NCBI GenBank assembly: GCA_017644045.1 | Contig: JAEPMI010000001.1 | Location: 116,470 to 180,469 of the forward strand | Reading direction: 5' to 3' | DNA length: 64,000 nucleotides | Source of the DNA: Deltaproteobacteria bacterium | GTDB lineage: Bacteria; Myxococcota_A; Polyangia; Polyangiales; Houyiibacteriaceae | In this document: piece after piece, positions 50,868-58,496 of the stretch | Layout of the letters: each line of letters begins with the position of its first letter | Numbering within the stretch: the first letter of the stretch is position 1 | Made by a program: the position numbers and the translations under genes | Notes under the pieces: generated by a model | Seen by the model: only the letters and a program-made list of their open reading frames with translations | What the model was told of the DNA's origin: nothing | The model's database searches: none

Positions 50868-51431
50868 TCAGTCGCCAGAGCGACAGGTCGGACAGATCCC
50901 CTGCAGCTCGTGGACGTGGTTCGTCAGCTCGAACCCGAAGCGGCTGGCGATGTCGTCTTGGAGCACCTCGATGGCCTCGAAGTGGAACTCGACGACCTTG
51001 CCGCACGCGGTGCAGATGAGGTGGTCGTGGTGCTCGCGCTCGAACGCCCGCTCGTAGTGCGACCCATCGCCCTCGGTGATCAGGGTGGGCTTGAGTAGCC
51101 CGGCCTCCACGAGGAGGGGCACGACCCGGTAGACCGTGGCCGGGTGCGCGTCGCCGCCACCGTCGCGCCGCAGGTCGCCGATGAGCTCGTCCACCGTGAA
51201 GTGGCCCTGGCGCGCGAGCGCCGCGCGAGCGATGCGGTCCCGCACCGCGGAACGTCGCAGGCCCTGCGAGCGAATGATCGCGGCCAGCTGATCGAGCGCG
51301 CGCTCGATGCCGGCGTCGTCGAGAGGAGGGGCTGGGGACACCTCGTGCACCACCCCATGCTGCGACTCGTTCGCTTTTTTGGCAACCCGTCCCAGAGCGG
51401 GGTGGGTCGTCTCAGAGGGTAGCGCCACCAT
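50868..51431 (-). CDS. Fur-family metalloregulator
   Basis: A 187-aa protein from the ATG at 51431, overlapping the EntA-type gene end by 20 bp; downstream GTGs would shorten the unusual N-terminal tail of about 35 aa. The winged helix is at about 50-120 (GLRRSAVRDRIARAAL, HFTVDELIGDLRRDGGGDAHPATVYRVVPLLVEAGLL). The metal and dimer site follows: HYERAFEREHHDHLICTACGKVVEFH and CPTC, with both Cys pairs. It could be Fur, Zur or PerR by motif. Its place as the last gene of the siderophore operon and the box at the receptor gene favour iron. Confidence 0.92.
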   Translation of the reverse strand: MVALPSETTHPALGRVAKKANESQHGVVHEVSPAPPLDDAGIERALDQLAAIIRSQGLRRSAVRDRIARAALARQGHFTVDELIGDLRRDGGGDAHPATVYRVVPLLVEAGLLKPTLITEGDGSHYERAFEREHHDHLICTACGKVVEFHFEAIEVLQDDIASRFGFELTNHVHELQGICPTCRSGD

Positions 51432-52152
51432 CGACCTTCAGCTCCTGCCCCGTGATGTGCCTCGAGTCGCTCGAGAGCAGGAAGGCGACCGCGTGGGCCA
51501 CGTCCAGCGCGTCTCCGACCCGCCCGAGGGGGATGCCCAAGCGGAAGAGCGCTCCATCGCCGTCGACGAGCACACGCGGGTCCTTCCCGTCGAGCATCGC
51601 CCGGAGCATGGGCGTATCGGTCGAGCCCGGGCAGACCACGTTGCAGCGGATCGAATGCGCCGCGAGCTCCAGCGCGAAGCAACGCGTCAGCATGCTCGCC
51701 GCCGCCTTGCTCGCGCAGTAGGCCCCCATGCCCAAACGCGGTGTGGACGCGGCGTTGGAGGCCACCGTCACGATCGAGCCGCCGCCATGGGCGATCATCT
51801 TCGGCGCGACGGCGGCCACGCTGTTGCGTACGCCCTGGACGTTGACGGCGAGGAGGTCGACCAGGTCGTCCGCAGCGGCCACGAGGGAACCGCTCCGGAG
51901 GATCCCCGCGGCAGCCACCAACCCACGGACCGCTCCGCGCTCCCGTTCGACGAGGTCGACCGCCGCAGCGACCGAAGACGCATCACACACGTCGACCAGG
52001 TGTGCGGAGCACTCGTCCCCGAGCTCCGAGCGAAGCCGCTCGAGCCCCTCGCGATCCCGGTCGAGCGCGGCGACGCGTTCGCCGCGTCGAACGAGCAACG
52101 TCGCGACCGCCGCGCCGATGCCCGACGCGGCGCCGGTCACGACCACCGTCAT
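51412..52152 (-). CDS. mxcC: 2,3-dihydro-2,3-dihydroxybenzoate dehydrogenase (EntA type)
   Basis: A 246-aa classical SDR. NAD-binding VVVTGAASGIGAAVA, VAAAGILRSG, catalytic Ser/Tyr/Lys in IVTVASNAA and MGAYCASKAAA, and the EntA-typical IRCNVVCPGSTDTPML are present. It oxidises 2,3-dihydro-DHB to 2,3-dihydroxybenzoate, the last step of catechol formation. The length matches EntA (248 aa). The start overlaps the methyltransferase stop (ATGA). The symbol follows myxochelin nomenclature by position and similarity. Confidence 0.9.
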   Translation of the reverse strand: MTVVVTGAASGIGAAVATLLVRRGERVAALDRDREGLERLRSELGDECSAHLVDVCDASSVAAAVDLVERERGAVRGLVAAAGILRSGSLVAAADDLVDLLAVNVQGVRNSVAAVAPKMIAHGGGSIVTVASNAASTPRLGMGAYCASKAAASMLTRCFALELAAHSIRCNVVCPGSTDTPMLRAMLDGKDPRVLVDGDGALFRLGIPLGRVGDALDVAHAVAFLLSSDSRHITGQELKVDGGATL

Positions 52153-52640
52153 CGCTTGGTGCCCTGGAGGCTCAGCCAGCCATCACGAACGGTGGCGGCG
52201 GAGGGCTCGAGGCGCACGCCGCGCAGCAGCGACGACAAGCGGGCCTCGTCGACCGACCCTCCGAGCCACTCCTCCAGGCACACCACACCACGCGCTCGCG
52301 TCACTCGAGCGAGCTCGTGAAAGGCGGCTCGCGGATCGTCGGATCGCTCGAGCACACCGGGGGCCCGCACGAGGTCGAAGGTCTCGTCCGGGAAGGGCAG
52401 GCCGTGCACGTCCCCCACGGCGAAGCGCACGTCGAGCGCGACATGGCGGGCGCGAGCGAGCGCCTCGCGAACGTTGGAGAGCGAAGCGTCCAACCCCACC
52501 ACCCGGGCGCCGTTCAGACGCTCGGCGAGCGCGAGGGTTCCCTCCCCGCTCCCGCAGCCGAGGTCGAGGGCCCACTCGACCGAGCGCTCCGTGGCCAGCC
52601 TCGGTCGTGGAGACGGCATCCGCTGGACTCCGAGGCTCAT
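52149..52640 (-). CDS. Class I SAM-dependent methyltransferase in the siderophore operon
   Basis: A 163-aa protein, short for the class. Motif I is ALDLGCGSGEGTLALAERL, then VVGLDASLSNVREAL, FAVGDVHGLPFPDETFDLV and RARGVVCLEEW. The C-terminal substrate region is minimal. It is coupled by four-base overlaps to the isochorismatase (upstream) and the EntA gene (downstream), so it belongs to the pathway. It could methylate a catechol hydroxyl, the lysine part or another intermediate. To my knowledge no such gene is in the original myxochelin cluster. The target cannot be read from sequence. Confidence 0.8.
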   Translation of the reverse strand: MSLGVQRMPSPRPRLATERSVEWALDLGCGSGEGTLALAERLNGARVVGLDASLSNVREALARARHVALDVRFAVGDVHGLPFPDETFDLVRAPGVLERSDDPRAAFHELARVTRARGVVCLEEWLGGSVDEARLSSLLRGVRLEPSAATVRDGWLSLQGTKR

Positions 52641-53278
52641 GGCACCGAGACCGCCGCGACCACCTCGGCCACGGTGGTGACCACGCCGCAGGTGCGCGCG
52701 ACCTGCCGCAGCGCCACTTCGTGGTCCGCGCGAGAGAAGTCCGCGACCGCGTCGGCGACGAGGAAGGGCTTCACTCCTTGCATGAAGCCGTCCACCGCCG
52801 TCGTGAGACAGCCGATGTGTGCGTACACGCCGCTGATGATCAGCTGGTCGCGTCCCATCTCGATGAGACGCTCACGAAGATCCGTCCCGTGGAAGGCGCT
52901 GTAGCGGCGCTTCGGGAGCATGATGTCGCCCTCACTCGGCTCCAGCCCTTCGACGACGCGCTGCAGCTCCGGGTGCTCGACGATGCCGGGACCCCACATG
53001 TCCCAGAGCAGCCCTCGCTCGTCGCGACTCTGCTCGCCCGGTTGCGCGGAAAAGAGCACCGGGACACCTGCCGCTCGACACGCTTCGCGGATCGTTCGAA
53101 TCCCCTCGATCGCCGGACGCAGCGGCGCCGTGCTCGGGTCGTAGGCCCGAAGGAAGTACGTCTGCATGTCGTGGATCAGCAGCGCCGCGCGCGACGGATC
53201 GAGCGACCAAGGCGCTCGCGCGACCGGCCAGCTGCCGACCGGCGGCAAGTCATAGGATGCGATCTTGGGGATGGCCAT
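52637..53278 (-). CDS. Isochorismatase (EntB-type, lacking the aryl carrier domain)
   Basis: A 213-aa protein. Catalytic Asp in ALLIHDMQTYF, Lys in LPKRRYSAFHGTDLRERL and Cys in ISGVYAHIGCLTTAVD are present. It hydrolyses isochorismate to 2,3-dihydro-2,3-DHB and pyruvate. EntB and the myxochelin MxcF carry a C-terminal aryl carrier domain of about 75 aa; here the protein ends after the hydrolase fold. The carrier is a separate gene two positions upstream (54422-54670). The start overlaps the isochorismate synthase end by 29 bp. Confidence 0.93.
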   Translation of the reverse strand: MAIPKIASYDLPPVGSWPVARAPWSLDPSRAALLIHDMQTYFLRAYDPSTAPLRPAIEGIRTIREACRAAGVPVLFSAQPGEQSRDERGLLWDMWGPGIVEHPELQRVVEGLEPSEGDIMLPKRRYSAFHGTDLRERLIEMGRDQLIISGVYAHIGCLTTAVDGFMQGVKPFLVADAVADFSRADHEVALRQVARTCGVVTTVAEVVAAVSVP

Positions 53279-54425
53279 CGGGGGTTCTCTCTCTTGCTGT
53301 GGTTGGCTGCGAGCTCTGCGCGATGGCGACCGCGCTGAGCATCGTGTGCATCTTGGCGTTGGTCTCCGCGAGCTCGAGCTCGGGGACGGAGTCGGCGACG
53401 ATCCCGGCGCCCGCGAAGAGACGCATTCGGTCGGTCGCGACCTCGGCGCAGCGGATCGCCACGATCCAATCGCCGTCGCCGGACCGGGTCGTGTAGCCGA
53501 GAGTGCCGGTGAAGTGACCGCGGTCGAAGTCCTCGGAGTGGCGAATCCACTCGCGGGCTTTGGAGGTCGGCAAACCGCAGACGGCGGGCGTCGGGTGCAG
53601 CGCCAGCGCGAGCTCGAGCGAGGTCCGCTCCGGCTCGAGGAGCTCTCCCTCGATTCGCGTCGAGAGGTGCCAGACGGAGGGCGTGGCCTCGAGCCGCGGC
53701 TCGCGCTCGAAACGCACGTCGCGGACGAAGGGCCGCAGCCGTTCGACCACGTCCTCGACCACGAGCTGGTGCTCGTGCCGATCCTTGGCCGACCCGAAGA
53801 GTGCCTCCGCGCGCTGTGCGTCGATCACGGGGTCGGCGCTGCGCCGCGCGGACCCGGCCAGCGGGACGCTGACCACGCGACGGCCACGTTGGGAGAGCAG
53901 GAGCTCGGGGCTCGCGCCGACGAGCGTCCGTCCCGCGTCGACCTCGAGCGCATAGGTGAACCCGTGGGGGTTTCGAGCGCGAAGCACGGAGAGGAGGCGG
54001 GGGAGCGCTGGTGGCCTCGCGAGCCGCACCTCGAGCGCGCGTGCGAGGACGACCTTGTCCAGGGCGCCTCTCCGGATGGCCTCGACCGCGCTTCCCACCG
54101 CGCCCACGAAGGCGTCGTCGGGGTGCTCCTCGAAGGGCACCTCGACCGATCGGGTATCGACCGGCGCCTTCCATGGCTCCCGAACCTGGACCTGCTCGGG
54201 GTGAAAGAGTCGAACGGCGTGGGCGGGGTCGAAGGGCACGGCGCCGACCAGGAAGCCCGAGCCGTCTTCGGCGAGGAGCGCACGCGCACGCGCGACGAGC
54301 GCCTCTCCCTCCGAGGGTGTGCCTTCGAGGGTCACTCCCTCGTCGTCCGCGGCGAGGGTCCGCGTGGGGCCGGCGAAGAAGAAGCGACGACCGACGGTCG
54401 GCTCCGAATGGGCGCGGTCGATCAT
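53250..54425 (-). CDS. mxcD: Isochorismate synthase (EntC/MxcD type)
   Basis: A 391-aa protein from the ATG at 54425, the same length as EntC. Chorismate-fold motifs: ALDKVVLARALEVRL, FTYALEVDAGRTLVGASPELLL, VVSVPLAGSARRSADP, HEHQLVVEDVVERLRPF, LHPTPAVCGLPTSKA, HFTGTLGYT and RLFAGAGIVADSVPELELAETNAKM. It converts chorismate to isochorismate, the entry to DHB. The start overlaps the carrier-protein stop. The frame upstream of 54425 is a shadow. Confidence 0.93.
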   Translation of the reverse strand: MIDRAHSEPTVGRRFFFAGPTRTLAADDEGVTLEGTPSEGEALVARARALLAEDGSGFLVGAVPFDPAHAVRLFHPEQVQVREPWKAPVDTRSVEVPFEEHPDDAFVGAVGSAVEAIRRGALDKVVLARALEVRLARPPALPRLLSVLRARNPHGFTYALEVDAGRTLVGASPELLLSQRGRRVVSVPLAGSARRSADPVIDAQRAEALFGSAKDRHEHQLVVEDVVERLRPFVRDVRFEREPRLEATPSVWHLSTRIEGELLEPERTSLELALALHPTPAVCGLPTSKAREWIRHSEDFDRGHFTGTLGYTTRSGDGDWIVAIRCAEVATDRMRLFAGAGIVADSVPELELAETNAKMHTMLSAVAIAQSSQPTTARERTPDGHPQDRIL

Positions 54426-54670
54426 GACGGCACGTCCGTCGCACCGAGCAGGCTCGCGTAGTGGCGCAGGGTCGGTTGCTCGACGAGGTCCAGGAACTCG
54501 ACCGGGACACCACTCGCTTCGAACGCCTCGACCAGACTCATCAGTCGGAGGGAGTCGAGGCCCCAGTCCACGAGCGAGTCGTCGGGCCCCAGCTCGTCGG
54601 CCGAGATCTCGATGAGCTGCGCCACGTGCGCGACGAGGGCTGCATAGGAGCGAGTCGAGAGCGGGTTCAC
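54422..54670 (-). CDS. Stand-alone aryl carrier protein
   Basis: An 82-aa protein from the GTG at 54670, overlapping the DHB-AMP ligase stop. The phosphopantetheine site is WGLDSLRLMSLVEAFEASG, typical of the EntB carrier domain, with DDSLVDWGLDS ahead of it. It should accept 2,3-DHB from the ligase next door and present it to the NRPS condensation domain. It is the missing half of the isochorismatase at 52637-53278. Confidence 0.92.
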   Translation of the reverse strand: MNPLSTRSYAALVAHVAQLIEISADELGPDDSLVDWGLDSLRLMSLVEAFEASGVPVEFLDLVEQPTLRHYASLLGATDVPS

Positions 54671-56292
54671 GGTGTACCTCCGGTCGCCGGATGGCGAAGC
54701 TGGCGCTCGAGCGCGCGCCGGTCGGTCTTGCCGACCTTCGTTGTGGGGAGCGCATCGACGAAGGCGATGCGGTCGGGCATCTTGAACTCCGCGACCCCGC
54801 GATCGCGCAGGTGTCGGACGAGCGCCGGGCGGCGAATCTGCGGCTCACCCTCGACGACGAGCACCGCACAGAGGCGCTCGCCGAGCACGCGATCCGGGAC
54901 GCCGACGACCGCCGCGTCACGGACGCCGGGGAAGGTTCGCAGATGGGCCTCGACCTCGACTGGCGCGATCTTCTCGCCGCCGCGGCTCACCTGCTCCTTC
55001 GAGCGCCCCTCGACCACGAGGTTGCCGTCGGGCCGCAGGCGTACGCGGTCGCCGGTGCGATAGAAGCCATCGGCCGTGAACGCGCTGCGGTCGTGCTCCG
55101 GCGCGCGGTAGTAGCCGCGGATCGTGTAGGGACCGCGCGTCTGCAGATCGCCGACCTCGCCGTCGGGCACCGGATCGCCGTTCGCGTCGACGACGCGAAG
55201 CTCGTCGGCCTCGCACATCGGGCGCCCCTGCGTTTCGAGCACGACTCCGGGCGAATCGCCGAGGCGCGTGTAGCAAACCAGACCTTCGGCCATGCCGAAG
55301 ACCTGCTGGAGCGTGCAACCGAACCCCTCGACCAGCTCGGTGGCGAGCTCCGGGTCGAGCTTCGCGCCGCCGACCTGAAGCACCTCGAGCGAGGACAGCC
55401 CGCCAGCGGGCGCGGCCGCGAGCCACGCACGCGCCAGGGGTGGCACCACGCCGGTGATGGTCACCCCTTCGCGATCGATGAGACCGAACGCCGTCGAGGG
55501 ATCGGGACGCGGGCAGAGCACTACGGTTCCCCCAGCCCAGAGGGCGCCGAGAATGCCGGCGGAGCTGAGCGGGAAGTTGTGGGTTCCGGGCAGCGCGACC
55601 AAGTACACGCTGGATGGCCCGAGACCACAGAGCTCGGCGCTGCGACGGACGCTGAAGAGGTAGTCGTCGTGCGTTCGTGGGATCAGCTTCGGCGTACCGG
55701 TGCTCCCGCCCGAGAGCTGGAGCAACGCAACCTGCGTGGCGTCGGCGGGTGGAAGTCCCGCGCCGCCCGCGCGGAGCGAGTCGAAGCCATCGCCTCCCTC
55801 TTCGCTGACGACGAAGAGGTGCTCGAGCGACTCGAGGTCGCCACGCAGGACGCGGGCCAAGCCCGCGTGGTCGAAGCCCGCCCAGCGGCCGACAGTGGCG
55901 AGCGCGCGGGCGTCCGTCTGCCGCACGAAGTGCTCGAGATCGACGCGCCGATGGCCGGGGAGTGCCATGACCGGGATGACCGAGGCCCGAAAGCACGCGA
56001 AGAGGAGCTCGACCAGCTCCATCCTGTTGGGCAGCTGGACCACGATGCGGTCCAAGGGCCTCAGGCGCTGGCGAAGTCCGCAGGCGAGCGAGTCGACCCG
56101 CGCGTCGAGCTCCGCGTGAGTGAGCCGTCGCTCGCCGCAGACGAGCGCGGTCCGGTCGGGGTCTGCGGCGGCGTTGCGTCGCAGCATCCCGTCCAGCGTT
56201 TCGCCCGTCCACAGCCCCTCCGCGCGATAGCGCTCGGCGAAGGCCGCCGGCCAGGGCACGGCGCCTTCGAGCAGCGATCCCGTGTCGGTCAC
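54667..56292 (-). CDS. mxcE: 2,3-dihydroxybenzoate-AMP ligase (EntE/MxcE type)
   Basis: A 541-aa protein from the GTG at 56292 (GTGA overlap with the siderophore-interacting protein gene), near EntE size. Motifs: ALLQLSGGSTGTPKLIPRTHDDYLFSVRRS, VALPGTHNFPLSSAG, QVFGMAEGLVCYT, GFYRTGDRVRLRPDGNLVVEGRSKEQVSRGGEKIAPVEVE and LPTTKVGKTDRRAL. The aromatic-acid pocket sequence HNFPLS is that of DHB ligases. It activates DHB and loads it on the aryl carrier protein. Confidence 0.94.
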   Translation of the reverse strand: MTDTGSLLEGAVPWPAAFAERYRAEGLWTGETLDGMLRRNAAADPDRTALVCGERRLTHAELDARVDSLACGLRQRLRPLDRIVVQLPNRMELVELLFACFRASVIPVMALPGHRRVDLEHFVRQTDARALATVGRWAGFDHAGLARVLRGDLESLEHLFVVSEEGGDGFDSLRAGGAGLPPADATQVALLQLSGGSTGTPKLIPRTHDDYLFSVRRSAELCGLGPSSVYLVALPGTHNFPLSSAGILGALWAGGTVVLCPRPDPSTAFGLIDREGVTITGVVPPLARAWLAAAPAGGLSSLEVLQVGGAKLDPELATELVEGFGCTLQQVFGMAEGLVCYTRLGDSPGVVLETQGRPMCEADELRVVDANGDPVPDGEVGDLQTRGPYTIRGYYRAPEHDRSAFTADGFYRTGDRVRLRPDGNLVVEGRSKEQVSRGGEKIAPVEVEAHLRTFPGVRDAAVVGVPDRVLGERLCAVLVVEGEPQIRRPALVRHLRDRGVAEFKMPDRIAFVDALPTTKVGKTDRRALERQLRHPATGGTP

Positions 56293-57095
56293 GTGCCCTC
56301 CACCTCGATCGGCTCGTGGTGGTCGTGGTTCACCACGCCGCGCTTCCAATGGCCGGACGACCGGACCACCGCCTTGGGCAACCCGCGCTCCAGGAGCAAG
56401 TGAGCCTTCACCTCCTTGACCTCGGATGCCTCGCCCGCGAGCCAGACGAAGCCGCGACCGTCGGGCAGCTCGAGGTCGCGCAAGCGGTCGATCGCCCGCG
56501 CCCCCTCCGAACGTCGCGCCCAGTGGATCTGCAGACGATCGGAGACACTGGGCGGCCGCTCTTCGCTCGCATCGTCGACCTGGGCGATCAGGATCGCGCG
56601 TTCGCTCGCCGTCATCTCGTCGACGCGTCGCCCGACCTCGGGGAGCGCCGTCTCGTCGGCGACGAAGAGGTGCCAGTCGAAGGACTCGCGAAGGATGAAC
56701 GAGCCCCGCGGCCCGGCCAGCCCGAGCTCCGCTCCCGCCTCCGCGCCCGCGGCCCAGCGGGAGGCGACGCCGTCGCCGTGGAGGTAGAAGTCGATCGCGA
56801 GCTCGTTCGCCTCCGGATCCCAGGAGCGCGGCGTGTAGTCCCGAGCGATCGGGGTCCCCTTCGCCGGCGGCTGGATCCGGCCCTGAGCCGAGAGGGTCGG
56901 TAGCGCCAGCTCGCTCGAGCCAGGCTCCGGGAAGAAGAGCTTCACGTGGTCCTCGGGCGCGAGGCTCACGAACCCGACCAGCTCGGGACCGGTGAACACG
57001 AGCCGGCGCATGCGAGGGCTCAGCTGCTCGACGCGCGCGAGCTCGACGCGCCGAATGGCCAGCGGATGACGCTGGAGATCGAAGGGCGGGATCAT
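56289..57095 (-). CDS. Siderophore-interacting protein (SIP/ViuB type, FAD)
   Basis: A 268-aa protein. The FAD-binding barrel shows FVSLAPEDHVKLFFP and IARDYTPRSWDPEANELAIDFYLHGDG. The NAD(P)-like half shows FVADETALPEVGRRVDEM and GRGFVWLAGEASEVKEVKAHLL, ending in HWKRGVVNHDHHEP. It is a cytoplasmic ferric-siderophore reductase that frees iron from the imported catecholate. It lies nine bases after the aminotransferase gene. Confidence 0.92.
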   Translation of the reverse strand: MIPPFDLQRHPLAIRRVELARVEQLSPRMRRLVFTGPELVGFVSLAPEDHVKLFFPEPGSSELALPTLSAQGRIQPPAKGTPIARDYTPRSWDPEANELAIDFYLHGDGVASRWAAGAEAGAELGLAGPRGSFILRESFDWHLFVADETALPEVGRRVDEMTASERAILIAQVDDASEERPPSVSDRLQIHWARRSEGARAIDRLRDLELPDGRGFVWLAGEASEVKEVKAHLLLERGLPKAVVRSSGHWKRGVVNHDHHEPIEVEGT

Positions 57096-57104
57096 CGTTC
57101 CTCG

Positions 57105-58361
57105 TCAGGCGAAGGTGCCCGCCGCCTTCATGGCGCGGAGGCTGTCGGACGCAGCCTCGATGGCGTGCTCGATCTGCGGACGGGTGTGCGCACCCGAGAT
57201 GAAGTTGAGGTCCCGCCGCAGGAGCACCCCGCGCGCCGCCATCTCTCCCTGGAACGCTTCACCGGGACCGGCGTTCTTCTCCCGGTCGGGGTGGAAGAGG
57301 AGCATGGGCAGCGGGTCGTAGCCGACCACGCTGAGCGCGCTCCCGTGGTCGCGCGCCACCGACTCCACACCCTCTCGGAAGAGGCGGCCGAGCTGGTGAA
57401 TCCGATCGACGTAGTCGGTCGAACGATAGATCGCGAGCGCCCGCTCGCAGACGGCGAGCGAGAGCGTCTCGCCACCGAAGGTGGTCGAGACCTGCAGCGG
57501 CGCCATCGCGGCCATCGTCCGGCGCGGACCGACCACTGCAGACAACGGCATGCCGGCGGCGAGTGCCTTCGAGAAGCAGGAGAAGTCGGGCTCGATGCCG
57601 AAGTGTTGCTGGGCACCGCCCAGCGCGAGTCGGAAGCCGGTCACGATCTCGTCGAACGCGAGGCAGACCCCCGTCTCCGTACAGAGCGCGCGCAGCTCGG
57701 CGAGAAACGCACGGTCGACGCGCCGGTTGTAGGGAAGGGAGAGCAGCACCAGGGCGATCTCGTCGGCGCCCTCGCGAACGGTCTCCAGGATTCGCGGCTC
57801 GTCCGAAGGCTGGAAGAGCGGCAGCCGGGTCGTCAGCGCGCCGAGCGGCTCGGGAACGCCAGGCGTGTCGAACATGAAGTGGTCGTGCCAGCCGTTGTAG
57901 CCGATGGTCACGATGCGGGAGCGGCCGGTGCGGGCTCGAGCGAGGCGGACGGAGGCCGAGGTCGCGTCGGCGCCGGTCTTGAAGAAGCGCACCATCTCGG
58001 CCCCTGGCACCAGCTCGACCAGCGCCTCCCCCGCCCGAACCTCGAGCTCGGTGGGCAGCGAGTGGAGCACACCGCTCTCGACGGCCTCGGCGACTGCGGC
58101 TCGCAGCTCGGGGTGACCGTGGCCGAGCGAGGTCGCGCCGAGCCCGCAGATGAAGTCCACGTACTCGTTCCCATCGACGTCCTCGACCAGCGCTCCGCGG
58201 CCACGGGCGAGAAAGACCGGAAAGCGGCCCGGACAGAACTGCTCGGGGCGCTTCATGAGCGAGTGAGTCGTCCCGGGCACGAGGTCCACCGCGCGCTGAA
58301 GGAGCTCGGTGGACCGGGTCAGGGACCAGGGCTGTGAATGGAGCTTCGGGAGGTGGGTCAT
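57105..58361 (-). CDS. mxcL: PLP aminotransferase, MxcL-like (glutamate-1-semialdehyde-aminomutase family)
   Basis: A 418-aa protein from the ATG at 58361 (a GTG at 58382 is also open). Class-III aminotransferase motifs: FLARGRGALVEDVDGNEYVDFICGLGATSLGHGHP, MVRFFKTGADATSASVRLAR, CLAFDEIVTGFR (Asp to the PLP ring) and FSCFSKALAAGMPLSAVVG (Schiff-base Lys). In myxochelin pathways MxcL aminates the aldehyde released by the reductase, giving the amine form. It is first in the minus-strand operon and divergent from the NRPS. Confidence 0.88.
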   Translation of the reverse strand: MTHLPKLHSQPWSLTRSTELLQRAVDLVPGTTHSLMKRPEQFCPGRFPVFLARGRGALVEDVDGNEYVDFICGLGATSLGHGHPELRAAVAEAVESGVLHSLPTELEVRAGEALVELVPGAEMVRFFKTGADATSASVRLARARTGRSRIVTIGYNGWHDHFMFDTPGVPEPLGALTTRLPLFQPSDEPRILETVREGADEIALVLLSLPYNRRVDRAFLAELRALCTETGVCLAFDEIVTGFRLALGGAQQHFGIEPDFSCFSKALAAGMPLSAVVGPRRTMAAMAPLQVSTTFGGETLSLAVCERALAIYRSTDYVDRIHQLGRLFREGVESVARDHGSALSVVGYDPLPMLLFHPDREKNAGPGEAFQGEMAARGVLLRRDLNFISGAHTRPQIEHAIEAASDSLRAMKAAGTFA

Positions 58362-58496
58362 CGGATGGACGCCATTAACCACGACTGACTCGCATCTTCA
58401 AGTCGGGGATTGTCGTTTTTGCGAATTTTCTCAGGAACATCACGTTCATTAATGCTCTTGACTCGCATCTTCATGCGAACTACGGAAGCGGCCACC
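58362..58496. promoter_or_regulatory. Divergent control region of the siderophore cluster
   Basis: A 135-bp region between the aminotransferase and NRPS genes. It has an exact 15-bp direct repeat tgactcgcatcttca at 58386-58400 and 58459-58473 (73 bp apart). The second copy forms the palindrome tcgcat-cttc-atgcga (58463-58478). The centre is locally AT-rich (58405-58455). This suggests paired operator sites for coordinated control of both operons. A classic Fur box is not obvious here, unlike at the receptor gene. Confidence 0.6.

Noticed and set aside
58362-58496. Classic Fur box in the siderophore promoter
   Set aside because: No 19-bp window gave a convincing match; the direct repeat is reported instead.
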